Shown piece by piece: positions 1 to 6,484 of a stretch of 35,164 nucleotides of DNA (its first letter is position 1; each line of letters begins with the position of its first letter). Source of the stretch: a virus. The notes beneath the pieces are model-generated. The model saw only the letters and a program-made list of their open reading frames with translations. It was not told the DNA's origin and ran no database searches. The position numbers and the translations under genes were made by a program. The DNA lies in IMG/VR virus record IMGVR_UViG_3300024520_000258, positions 1-35,164 of that record; one strand, written 5' to 3'.

Positions 1-126
1 GAGACCTACTGCAAAAAGCACAGCTTTATCAAATGAAGATTGCAAAGCTTGCTACGGAAGCCTGTACTATCCAACGCGGCGGGCATAAGAGTAAACGAAA
101 CCCATTATATTCAGTCAAAGATTATG
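1..126. repeat. Left copy of 126-bp terminal overlap
   Basis: Bases 1-126 are identical to 35036-35161. The sequence then diverges, with caa at 127-129 against ggt at 35162-35164. The repeat lies inside one gene that reads in frame across the joint, so the simplest reading is a circular or circularly permuted genome whose contig ends overlap. The length is close to a common assembler k-mer. A true short direct terminal repeat is less likely for a P22-like headful packager but is not excluded. Confidence 0.9.
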
Positions 127-530
127 CAACTGATATTGGTGCAACTTATACCACCCTTATGGATTGGGTCTATACTTACCGAAACGTCGTTGAGAAGCTT
201 GAAAAACCGCCTCAAACCCAGAAAGAATGGGCACACGCTGTTGAAACAGATAAGAGATTGGGTAGTGCAATGAATCCTACCAAAAAGAAAGGATTCGTAG
301 GCAAGAGAAAGGCAACGAAGTTTGATGTTCAGACAATTTACAATGCAGTTTCAGAAGAAAAACCCTTTGTGCATGAATTTGACTCTGTGGTTAAATACAC
401 AAAACATGCTAAGACTTTGTTTTCTAAAAGGGATCTTAAGTTGATAGACAGAAAAAAGCTGCTAAAGTGTATGGAGCTGCTTGACGAAATAAGCGAGATT
501 TTGAATGAGTATTTAACGAGGACGCGATGA
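1..530 (+). CDS. HTH-like DNA-binding protein, C-terminal part (gene crosses the contig joint)
   Basis: This is the downstream part of a gene whose real start is at 35002. Joined over the 126-bp overlap, the gene is 564 nt and encodes 187 aa. A start at 33 inside the window would cut off the first 22 residues. Around residues 46-76 of the joined protein, the pattern YSVKDYATDIGATYTTLMDW looks like a helix-turn-helix with its following helix. The C-terminus is charged and helical. The gene ends in ATGA overlap with the next gene (527). I do not recognise the family. DNA binding, possibly regulation or partition, is inference from the HTH-like stretch only. Confidence 0.75.
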   Translation, partial: DLLQKAQLYQMKIAKLATEACTIQRGGHKSKRNPLYSVKDYATDIGATYTTLMDWVYTYRNVVEKLEKPPQTQKEWAHAVETDKRLGSAMNPTKKKGFVGKRKATKFDVQTIYNAVSEEKPFVHEFDSVVKYTKHAKTLFSKRDLKLIDRKKLLKCMELLDEISEILNEYLTRTR

Positions 531-808
531 AAAAGGAAACTTGCGCCAAGTGGTTGGATAAAAACAGAAGAAGGTTCCACTGTGCACATATGAATGACGA
601 AGAAATTCTAAATTCCGCATGGAGCCATCAACAAGAGAAAATTAATAAACTGCTAAAAAGAAAGCCAACTAAATTAGAAGTCAGACGCTCTATTTCCTAT
701 TACAAGAGCGACAACAAAAGGCTTAGATTTAAGGTGAATGTGTTGGTAGCAAGGTTAGAGATTGCGAAGGTGAGAGAATATGAAAAGGAGCGGATAACAG
801 ATGAATAA
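527..808 (+). CDS. Small basic helical protein, unknown
   Basis: This 93-aa protein starts in an ATGA overlap with the preceding HTH-like gene and ends eight bases into the next gene, so it is translationally coupled on both sides. It is rich in Lys and Arg and predicted helical, with a Cys and a His near the N-terminus (CAKW; FHCAHMN). I see no recognisable domain. Its position just upstream of the large terminase in a tightly packed operon suggests a packaging-era or accessory role, but that is only context. Confidence 0.7.
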   Translation: MKKETCAKWLDKNRRRFHCAHMNDEEILNSAWSHQQEKINKLLKRKPTKLEVRRSISYYKSDNKRLRFKVNVLVARLEIAKVREYEKERITDE

Positions 809-1079
809 CGACTTAGACGAAAAGATTGTAACCGCATTAGAATTCCCAGAATCCCGCAGAGTTAAAGGAAAAGCTCGCATCGAGTGGATATGCGCGAACT
901 GCAGCAACGGGAATAATGTTATTTATGGCATTTTAAAGATTAATGAGTTTGTGGGGCGGTGTAAATATTGCGAAGTGACATCTCTTATAAAGCCGGAGTG
1001 GGAAGATTGGCCTCGGATGGACGATATCTATTTGTATCGTGTGGTGCCTTTTCATGTATTGGGTTTACTGGGAAGCTAA
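801..1079 (+). CDS. Small zinc-ribbon protein
   Basis: This 92-aa protein has two CxxC knuckles, CANC near residue 31 and CKYC near residue 54, spaced as in a four-cysteine zinc ribbon. It overlaps the preceding gene by eight bases and ends six bases before the terminase large subunit. Zinc-ribbon proteins of this size are common in phage accessory regions. A nucleic-acid or protein-binding role is likely, but no specific function can be given. Confidence 0.7.
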   Translation: MNNDLDEKIVTALEFPESRRVKGKARIEWICANCSNGNNVIYGILKINEFVGRCKYCEVTSLIKPEWEDWPRMDDIYLYRVVPFHVLGLLGS

Positions 1080-1085
1080 CAACTT

Positions 1086-2738
1086 ATGAACGACCTAGAT
1101 TATATCTGGAATGCGGAACACTTCCATAAAATACGGACAAAAATTGATGGCGTTCAACCCTTCGATCTAAGGCATTACCAGAAAAGATTTGTTGAGTTTG
1201 TTAATGCTATAGAGGGTCCTAAGAGAGTTGTCGTCGTCAAACCAAGACAGGCAGGATTCACAACCCTTTGTGCCTCGATATTCAGTCATAGAATGTACAC
1301 GATTAAAAACGAGAGAGTTATTGCGATAGCCGATAAATTTGGGCGAACGCTAGAAATGAGTAAAATTTATCGCGATTACGTGGACTTAATAGACCCGGCG
1401 ATGCTTCCAATGGTTGCAGTAAAAAACCAAGATGAAATATACTTTGACAACCCAGATGTGGAAGCCCGCAAGAAGCATCCAGGTATGAGCAGCGGTATAA
1501 GATTTATGACAGCTAGAGACAAGTACGCAGGAAGAGCAGGGACGAGAACAGGAGCGCATCTTTCAGAGGTCGGTTTCTTTATGTATAGCTCTGACATTGA
1601 CGAGGGTATTCAAAATTCTATCCCATTACATAAGAACACGCTGATAATAAGAGAATCGACCGCAAATGGAAGGCAGGGGCTTGGTGCGCCGTTTTATGAA
1701 TTAACCGAAGCGGCAAGAAGAGGGGAGTCTATATATAAGTTCTTTTTCGTGGCGTGGAATGAAATTGAAGATTACTGGATAGAGCCACCGAGAGACTTTA
1801 CATTAACATCATATGAAAAAGAGATAATGGGCACGACTAAAGATTTAACGCACGGTCATTTGATGTGGCGCAGGCTCAAGGTAAGTGAATATTTAGGAGC
1901 TAAAGACGGGTTAAATTTTGGACTTTCCCCAGAAGAGAGGTTTAAGCAAGATTTCCCATTAAATGTAGATGAAGCCTTTCTTTTTAGTGGCTCTCCGATT
2001 TTTCCACAGGATAAAATACATAACCAGGCAAAAGCCGTTAGAGACAGAAACCCTATAAATCTAGCAGGTAAAGTTGATTTAGGAATGTTGGGTCATGTTT
2101 TAAAGAGTAGACTTGATGAAGTTAAGATACTTTCACCGCCGAGAGGTGACTCCCAGTATTTTATTGGTGTTGATGTCAGTGAAGGGTTAGCTATTGGAGA
2201 TTCTTCCGCCATAACCGTGGTTGATAATAATCTTAATGATGCAGCGTACTGGATTGGAAAGATAGATCCTGATATGTTGGGACACATAGTCATAGATATA
2301 GCAAAGCTCTATAATAATGCCCATGCTGTCGTTGAGAAAAATAATATGGGTATAACAACAGTAATTACTATGAAAAACGAGGGTTATACGAATGTTTTTA
2401 AAAAGAAAATAGAAGATCATATCACAAGGAAAATAAGGACAGAGCTTGGGTGGAGGACGACAGTCAAGAGCAAGCAAGAGATGTTAAACCTTTTAATACA
2501 GACATTTCGAGATGGGGACTTTAAACCTAGAAGCCTTGAGTTATTACTTGAAATGGGCAACCTTGCAAGAGAAGAAAATGGCGACGTTTGTTTGAATGGA
2601 AAGGATTTATGCGTCTCGGCGTGTCTTGCAATTGTAGGTTGGAAATATTATTGTCGGCCCGAAGAAGAATTAAAACAGAAAAGTAGAGAGCTGTATGATC
2701 TAGGCGCTCAGAAAAAAGGTAACGATTTATTTGGTTGA
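1086..2738 (+). CDS. Terminase large subunit (packaging ATPase/nuclease)
   Basis: This 550-aa protein would power DNA translocation into the procapsid through the portal and cut the concatemer. The N-terminal ATPase shows a deviant Walker A, KPRQAGFTT (about 52-60), a Walker B-like AHLSEVGF with the acidic E161, and a coupling motif ESTANG (190-195). The C-terminal RNase H-like nuclease shows GVDVSEG with D363, VVEKNN with E417, and a late Asp in GKDLCVSACLA near 510. The length is normal for TerL. In this circular genome it lies about 3.8 kb downstream of the small terminase gene at 32368, separated by accessory genes. The start lacks a strong Shine-Dalgarno sequence, but the reading frame leaves no better choice. 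Confidence 0.97.
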   Translation: MNDLDYIWNAEHFHKIRTKIDGVQPFDLRHYQKRFVEFVNAIEGPKRVVVVKPRQAGFTTLCASIFSHRMYTIKNERVIAIADKFGRTLEMSKIYRDYVDLIDPAMLPMVAVKNQDEIYFDNPDVEARKKHPGMSSGIRFMTARDKYAGRAGTRTGAHLSEVGFFMYSSDIDEGIQNSIPLHKNTLIIRESTANGRQGLGAPFYELTEAARRGESIYKFFFVAWNEIEDYWIEPPRDFTLTSYEKEIMGTTKDLTHGHLMWRRLKVSEYLGAKDGLNFGLSPEERFKQDFPLNVDEAFLFSGSPIFPQDKIHNQAKAVRDRNPINLAGKVDLGMLGHVLKSRLDEVKILSPPRGDSQYFIGVDVSEGLAIGDSSAITVVDNNLNDAAYWIGKIDPDMLGHIVIDIAKLYNNAHAVVEKNNMGITTVITMKNEGYTNVFKKKIEDHITRKIRTELGWRTTVKSKQEMLNLLIQTFRDGDFKPRSLELLLEMGNLAREENGDVCLNGKDLCVSACLAIVGWKYYCRPEEELKQKSRELYDLGAQKKGNDLFG

Positions 2739-2745
2739 GGTTAAT

Positions 2746-2859
2746 ATGGTCAGAGAATTTTGGTTTCCGGCGGTATCAGGCTTACTAGCCGCCTATATAT
2801 TTTTAACCACAGCGGCTGGTTTCGCTAGTGGTATTTCCCCTCGTTTAGGTGAGGACTGA
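2746..2859 (+). CDS. 37-aa single-span membrane peptide
   Basis: The ATG at 2746 follows a GAGG-type ribosome site seven bases after the terminase stop. The peptide has one hydrophobic stretch (PAVSGLLAAYIFLTTAAGF) between a short charged N-terminus and a polar tail. It is the first of a series of tiny membrane proteins (2746, 2869, 3053). Its function is unknown. Its reality is supported by the packing of the operon and the clean transmembrane pattern rather than by homology. Confidence 0.5.
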   Translation: MVREFWFPAVSGLLAAYIFLTTAAGFASGISPRLGED

Positions 2860-2868
2860 GGTTGGTGT

Positions 2869-3060
2869 ATGTCTCTTAGGAAAGAAATTTCAATTACGCT
2901 GGTATCAATGTCATGTATGGTTTACATACTTCTGTACATTATAAATATATTCGGCCCCATACTTTCCTCTTACGTGAACTGTAACAAGAGGCATAACTTT
3001 GATTTATTAATCCCCGCTGCAAAATCAATAGGGTGTTGGCTCAAGGACGAAGATGTCTAA
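2869..3060 (+). CDS. 63-aa membrane protein
   Basis: The N-terminus is basic (SLRKE) and is followed by one long hydrophobic segment (residues 8-33, ITLVSMSCMVYILLYIINIF). The rest is a 30-residue soluble tail with Cys in VNCNK and IGCWL. The gene overlaps the following 40-aa gene by eight bases. The two tail cysteines could form a disulfide if the tail is periplasmic. Function is unknown. A role in lysis, exclusion or envelope interaction is possible but unproven. Confidence 0.55.
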   Translation: MSLRKEISITLVSMSCMVYILLYIINIFGPILSSYVNCNKRHNFDLLIPAAKSIGCWLKDEDV

Positions 3061-3175
3061 TTTACACCGTCTTATAATTTTATTTGTATTATTTACACTG
3101 GTTATTTTAACTATCAATATTATGGTAGATTCTACAATAAGTATTTACAGAAAAATAGACGATATTGCGTTTTAA
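3053..3175 (+). CDS. 40-aa single-span membrane peptide
   Basis: The ATG at 3053 lies inside the end of the previous gene, and the stop TAA at 3173-3175 overlaps the next ATG (TAATG). Residues 5-24 form a transmembrane helix (HRLIILFVLFTLVILTINIM) followed by a short polar tail. This coupling on both sides supports expression. I see no recognisable family. Confidence 0.5.
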   Translation: MSNLHRLIILFVLFTLVILTINIMVDSTISIYRKIDDIAF

Positions 3176-3387
3176 TGTACGATATAAATACGAACCCCAT
3201 TAACAAAAAATACCTGGACATAGAAGAATACCCCGAGGGATTTCTTGAAGTATGGAAAAACAGACCAGAAAAAGCCTTTAGATCACAAAAAGCAGCGGCA
3301 TATTATATATACAGCGAAATATTTGACAGGGAAATAGAACATAATAGCGATGAGGATGACAGCGACTTTATTGGTGTGAGAATATAA
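3175..3387 (+). CDS. 70-aa acidic protein, unknown
   Basis: This soluble, acidic protein is coupled to its neighbours by TAATG overlaps at both ends. It contains an aromatic-rich middle and a run of Asp/Glu near the C-terminus (HNSDEDDSDF). I cannot assign a domain. Location in the post-terminase accessory string is the only clue. Confidence 0.6.
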   Translation: MYDINTNPINKKYLDIEEYPEGFLEVWKNRPEKAFRSQKAAAYYIYSEIFDREIEHNSDEDDSDFIGVRI

Positions 3388-3782
3388 TGGAGGGATTGAG
3401 GGAGATAAGGAAAATGGACAGCAGAGCGATAACAAGTGTGGAACGAGATTTGTTAGAACAAATCCGCAGACTGCAAATTGAAAATTCCACTTTCCTAGAT
3501 GGTGCTAGTAAAATGATAGAAGCCGAAACCAAGAGATTATTGGATAAAATTCGCGATTTGCAAATTAAAAACGCCACGCTTGAAAAGATCATCTCGCACG
3601 GTGATTGTGGTTTATGTCATGTATATCCAGACGGGAAGCCTTGCACGGGGTGTCTAATGAAAGAACTTGCCACGCTGAAAGAGTTTGCAAGAAATTATAA
3701 GAAACCTATAGTGAATAATGAATTAATGAGAAAAGTCGAAGCAATCCTAGGGGTGAAAAATGACAACGCAAGAAGCAAATAA
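3387..3782 (+). CDS. Coiled-coil protein with a four-cysteine knuckle
   Basis: The protein is 131 aa. About residues 17-65 form a heptad-rich coiled coil that contains two similar blocks (LLEQIRRLQIEN and LLDKIRDLQIKN), which suggests an internal duplication. It is followed by a Cys cluster (CGLCHV and CTGC) that would bind zinc, then a helical C-terminus. The last 23 nt overlap the next gene. The bases encoding the C-terminal AILG contain a 15-bp direct repeat (3739-3753) found again at 4106-4120. Function is unknown. Confidence 0.65.
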   Translation: MEGLREIRKMDSRAITSVERDLLEQIRRLQIENSTFLDGASKMIEAETKRLLDKIRDLQIKNATLEKIISHGDCGLCHVYPDGKPCTGCLMKELATLKEFARNYKKPIVNNELMRKVEAILGVKNDNARSK

Positions 3783-4206
3783 AATTATAGCGGAGTTTAT
3801 GGGATTTAAAGTTAAGCTTTACGAAACATTGAAGGGCGCGGACATACCATTAAATTTCGGCAAATATTGGAAGCAGATAGAAGGTTCACATGCACCTTAT
3901 GACCAGTGGGAGCCTGTCGAATATATCTATTCCCTCGACGCCCTTGTGCCTGTTTGGGGAAAATTAGGATGGTTTAATAAAACGGTTGTAATGAGAAATA
4001 ACGATTTAACCGATAATAAGTGTAGTTATGAAATAGCCGTTAAAAAAGGGTTTTTTGACGCACAGGCTGAAAATTATCAAAAAGCCGCAGCAATAGCAAC
4101 AGCGAAAGCAATCCTAGGGGGTATACCCACTGAGGGTAGGCATTGCCTTTCATGCCACTTAAGTCACAAAAATTGTAAATGTGACAAGGTTGACCCGAAT
4201 AAATAG
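3760..4206 (+). CDS. Phage alpha-beta-alpha sandwich-type protein, copy 1
   Basis: This 148-aa protein has the pattern SLDALVPVW in the middle and an AAAIATAKAIL helix later. These are features I associate with the small phage ABA-sandwich family (BC1872-like). The same protein type is encoded at 34701, with long stretches of near-identical DNA. This copy has an extra C-terminal Cys/His tail (CLSCHLSHKNCKC) that may bind zinc. It starts inside the previous gene after a GGGG ribosome site. Molecular function is unknown. Confidence 0.7.
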   Translation: MTTQEANKIIAEFMGFKVKLYETLKGADIPLNFGKYWKQIEGSHAPYDQWEPVEYIYSLDALVPVWGKLGWFNKTVVMRNNDLTDNKCSYEIAVKKGFFDAQAENYQKAAAIATAKAILGGIPTEGRHCLSCHLSHKNCKCDKVDPNK

Positions 4207-4210
4207 GTTA

Positions 4211-4370
4211 ATCGGGCAAGATCGGGCAATGATAAAGTGTAGAATTATACTTGGTATGGCTATTTATGGGTATATTTATGGATAATATGCCATAAAGTGC
4301 ATGCTATACCCTATCGGATATACTGTAATGCGTATAATTATGATTTATACTATAAAGCGTATATTTATAG
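4211..4370. repeat. Iteron-like repeat cluster (candidate origin or control locus)
   Basis: The 355-bp gap between 4207 and 4561 starts with a tandem 9-mer, ATCGGGCAA (4211 and 4221). Four related 19-mers follow at 4232, 4292, 4325 and 4352, with consensus near ATAAAGYGTATAATTATAC. The copies at 4232, 4292 and 4352 are exactly 60 bp apart. Inverted repeats lie between them: TTTATGG/CCATAAA (4275-4281, 4290-4296) and CTATAAA/TTTATAG (4350-4356, 4364-4370). A 12-bp tandem repeat (tatttatgggta, tatttatggata) occupies 4261-4284. Such density is typical of protein-binding arrays such as replication origins or multi-site operators. No initiator gene is recognised, so the role is inference. Confidence 0.6.
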
Positions 4371-4441
4371 TGGTCCGGTTGTAACATACTGTTGATTAAT
4401 CGTAACAATAAAAAGCTTATCGACTTATATGTTATGAAATA

Positions 4442-4509
4442 TCGGTGCTATAGACCGAGTTAACATGTAAAAATTAACCGGAAACTATCACTTTTTAACT
4501 GTTTCTGGT
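4442..4509. repeat. Two further inverted repeats in the 4207-4561 gap
   Basis: TCGGT (4442-4446) pairs with ACCGA (4454-4458) around a 7-nt loop. ACCGGAAAC (4477-4485) pairs with GTTTCTGGT (4501-4509), nine pairs including one G-T wobble, around a 15-nt loop. Neither is followed by a T-run, so neither looks like an intrinsic terminator. They lie between the iteron-like cluster and the first membrane-protein gene at 4562. They may be operators or leader RNA structure. Confidence 0.4.
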
Positions 4510-4561
4510 AAAAATTATGTAATTCGGGAGTTCAATTGCATATTTGCATAAAAGAGGATAT

Positions 4562-4723
4562 ATGAATAAAACGATAGCCATGTTTCTTATTTTTCCAGTT
4601 ATGGCGCTTGTACTATTTATTTCGTTAATATTAGAGGCAGTTTTTGGTCACGACGTGGAAACTAAGTTTGCCCAATGGGGTCCGGTTGGCTGGGTCTGTG
4701 ATTTATTCGAGAGGTATTTTTAA
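4562..4723 (+). CDS. 53-aa membrane protein
   Basis: The start at 4562 has a clear ribosome site (AAGAGG, four bases upstream). The first 25 residues are strongly hydrophobic (MFLIFPVMALVLFISLILEA), followed by a Trp/Gly-containing polar tail. The stop overlaps the next ATG (TAATG at 4721-4725). It is the first of three consecutive small membrane proteins (4562, 4723, 4818), which end in a convergent overlap with the leftward gene at 5102. The role is unknown. Confidence 0.6.
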   Translation: MNKTIAMFLIFPVMALVLFISLILEAVFGHDVETKFAQWGPVGWVCDLFERYF

Positions 4724-4815
4724 TGGTTTTAACTGTGAACGATGTGATTATTTTGCTTTGCTTAGGATACACAGGAGTTGCTTTTCTTGTAATTTATTGG
4801 ACAAATAAGGATTAA
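4723..4815 (+). CDS. 30-aa single-span membrane peptide
   Basis: The ATG overlaps the preceding stop (TAATG). The peptide is almost only a transmembrane helix (VIILLCLGYTGVAFLVIYW) with a short Asn/Lys tail. A new start follows two bases after its stop. It is very short, so the call rests on tight coupling and the membrane pattern. Confidence 0.4.
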   Translation: MVLTVNDVIILLCLGYTGVAFLVIYWTNKD

Positions 4816-4817
4816 AG

Positions 4818-5105
4818 ATGAGTGAAGAAACAAGAGTCATATTGGCCTTATTATGTGGGTCGTTCATGATTATTTTTTTTGTAGCATATTCCTTTGTTCT
4901 GCAAGAAATAAATAAGGGCAACAGGAAAACCATTACTCAGCTTAACGACCTGTCGCAGTATCTATACGACAACATGAAACTAATCAACCCAAACATAAAA
5001 TTACCGCCGAAAAAAGTAGTTTCCAAAGGAAAGGGATCTAGTTACATTCCGTCTAAGGACATTGATAGTGTTTTAGGAAACAGTGCGCAGGATATTTTCG
5101 ATTAG
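4818..5105 (+). CDS. 95-aa membrane-anchored protein
   Basis: An N-terminal transmembrane helix (about residues 8-28) is followed by a 65-residue soluble domain that begins helical and ends with a basic, Gly/Ser-containing tail. Its last four bases overlap, tail to tail, with the leftward gene at 5102. The layout could fit an inner-membrane spanin or other envelope protein, but no family is recognised. Confidence 0.6.
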   Translation: MSEETRVILALLCGSFMIIFFVAYSFVLQEINKGNRKTITQLNDLSQYLYDNMKLINPNIKLPPKKVVSKGKGSSYIPSKDIDSVLGNSAQDIFD

Positions 5106-5968
5106 TTGTCTATAACCAAAGCATCAAACCCCGCAGATACATCTAAATCAGCAGCAGAGCCAGAAGCCTGTATTTTGATAATTGCTGGACCCGTAACAAC
5201 TTTCGGGACCGTGTAGTTAATTGTCAATGCGGAGGTGCCAGTTGTTATTAGCCCGAATGTGTGCTTAGTAAGAAAAGTGTTTGCGTTATCGCCCGGCTCA
5301 GGGTTAACGAGCATTTTCACATCGACCGCGCCGGAAGCACCGCCGGACTTGTTAACGTTTCCATAAAATCTAGTTATATAAAGAGATTGCGTTGAGGGAA
5401 TCCCATAAATTGCCATTTGGGTTTGTCCTTCCCCTGCTCTAATAAGCGCAGTTCTGGTTCCGTCTGTATCCGCAGTTATAGCAATATCTCCGGCGTTTGG
5501 TCCTAAAGCACCGCTTGTAAGGACGCTTGCCCTATGAATAATTACGTAAGAATTTACCGTGGTTACGCCGCCGGTCCCATTCATTGTAACGGTCTCGCTG
5601 GTTTCTTTAGCGTTCCATGAAGTTAAGCCGGAAATTCTTAGAGTTCTGGCCCCGTCTGTTGCGGTGTCTCCATCGTCGCTTAGACTTGTTGAAAATATAG
5701 TATGGGTTCTTGCTTGAGTTGGCGCGGTCCATATAGCTTGGTCATCACTTGCCGTAGCATTATCCCAAATATCTGTTGCGATACCACTATCTACATTTGT
5801 ACTCCGCCCGAATTTATTAATGCAGGTTTTACCTTCGCTTAAACCTCTGGCAACGTAAATAACGTCAGAGACAGCGATTTTACGCAACTCAGTGACATCA
5901 TCGACAACAGGTGCAGCCTTTAAATTAAATGATATAAGTAAAAAGATTATTGATAAAAGTAATTTCAT
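5102..5968 (-). CDS. Virion-type beta-rich protein with N-terminal signal peptide
   Basis: This 288-aa protein begins with a textbook signal peptide (MKLLLSIIFLLISFNLKA followed by APVV). The remainder is Thr/Ser/Gly-rich and beta-type. It includes SETVTMNG and GARTLRISGL, wording I associate with structural or receptor-binding proteins of environmental tailed phages. It lies with 5965 in a leftward two-gene unit between terminase and portal, facing away from the head operon. Whether it is a virion component that is exported or a secreted decoy cannot be told from sequence. No catalytic motif is visible. Confidence 0.65.
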   Translation of the reverse strand: MKLLLSIIFLLISFNLKAAPVVDDVTELRKIAVSDVIYVARGLSEGKTCINKFGRSTNVDSGIATDIWDNATASDDQAIWTAPTQARTHTIFSTSLSDDGDTATDGARTLRISGLTSWNAKETSETVTMNGTGGVTTVNSYVIIHRASVLTSGALGPNAGDIAITADTDGTRTALIRAGEGQTQMAIYGIPSTQSLYITRFYGNVNKSGGASGAVDVKMLVNPEPGDNANTFLTKHTFGLITTGTSALTINYTVPKVVTGPAIIKIQASGSAADLDVSAGFDALVIDN

Positions 5969-6387
5969 GCATTATCCCCTTCTGGAACCCACTCTTTTAG
6001 GTGTTTTATTTCGTTACCTGATAGTTTAACTCCGTGTTCTTTACATATTCTTTCGAGTTTAGCGTCTGACCAGAAAGGCTGACCCTCTTTTTGCTGTGGA
6101 AAATCCTCATAACCCATTTCGACTAATCCCATATCCTTTAGATGCTTTTTATATTGCGCATACGTATCGCAATGCTTTCTTATATTTCTTTGGAAGCCTG
6201 GCTTAAATGTGTCATCGACTGATTTTTTTGATTTAATCACGACCATTCTGGGGTATCCGCAATCGTAACAAGCAATGCCCGGCTCCCTACCGCCGTATGC
6301 TAAAAGATCGTATTCCTCTACTTTATAAAATCTGTGGTGGTCTTTTCCGCATTTAGGGTGTCTACATTTCATTCGGTAAGCTGGCAT
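5965..6387 (-). CDS. Zinc-ribbon protein upstream of exported virion-type gene
   Basis: In this 140-aa protein the N-terminus carries Cys/His pairs CRHPKCGKDHH and CYDCGYP, consistent with one zinc ribbon. The C-terminal part is helical and charged. It overlaps the start of the downstream leftward gene by four bases. Its promoter region carries the 19-bp palindrome at 6427-6445, which is shared with the regulator locus at 30776. This suggests the leftward pair is under phage control. No specific function can be assigned. Confidence 0.7.
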   Translation of the reverse strand: MPAYRMKCRHPKCGKDHHRFYKVEEYDLLAYGGREPGIACYDCGYPRMVVIKSKKSVDDTFKPGFQRNIRKHCDTYAQYKKHLKDMGLVEMGYEDFPQQKEGQPFWSDAKLERICKEHGVKLSGNEIKHLKEWVPEGDNA

Positions 6388-6426
6388 CTTTTTAATTAAA
6401 CACTTAAACGGGATTGATTACACAGT

Positions 6427-6445
6427 TGGTAATTTTAAACTACCA
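6427..6445. promoter_or_regulatory. 19-bp palindromic operator, site 1
   Basis: TGGTAATTTTAAACTACCA has eight of nine symmetric pairs. Its reverse complement, TGGTAGTTTAAAATTACCA, differs from the site at 30776-30794 at one base only. Read leftward, the sequence contains TAAAAT at the place where the other site contains TAGAAT, so it would cover the -10 of a leftward promoter for 6387-5102. It also sits just upstream of the rightward promoter region of the portal operon. A phage repressor or activator binding here is inferred. Confidence 0.65.
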
Positions 6446-6484
6446 GCGTTACTAAAATTTTTTTAATGTTGTTAAATATAACGA

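Noticed and set aside
1-126. Physical direct terminal repeats as in T7
   Set aside because: The repeat lies within a gene continuous across the joint and the gene order is P22-like, a headful packaging group, so assembly overlap of a permuted genome is simpler.
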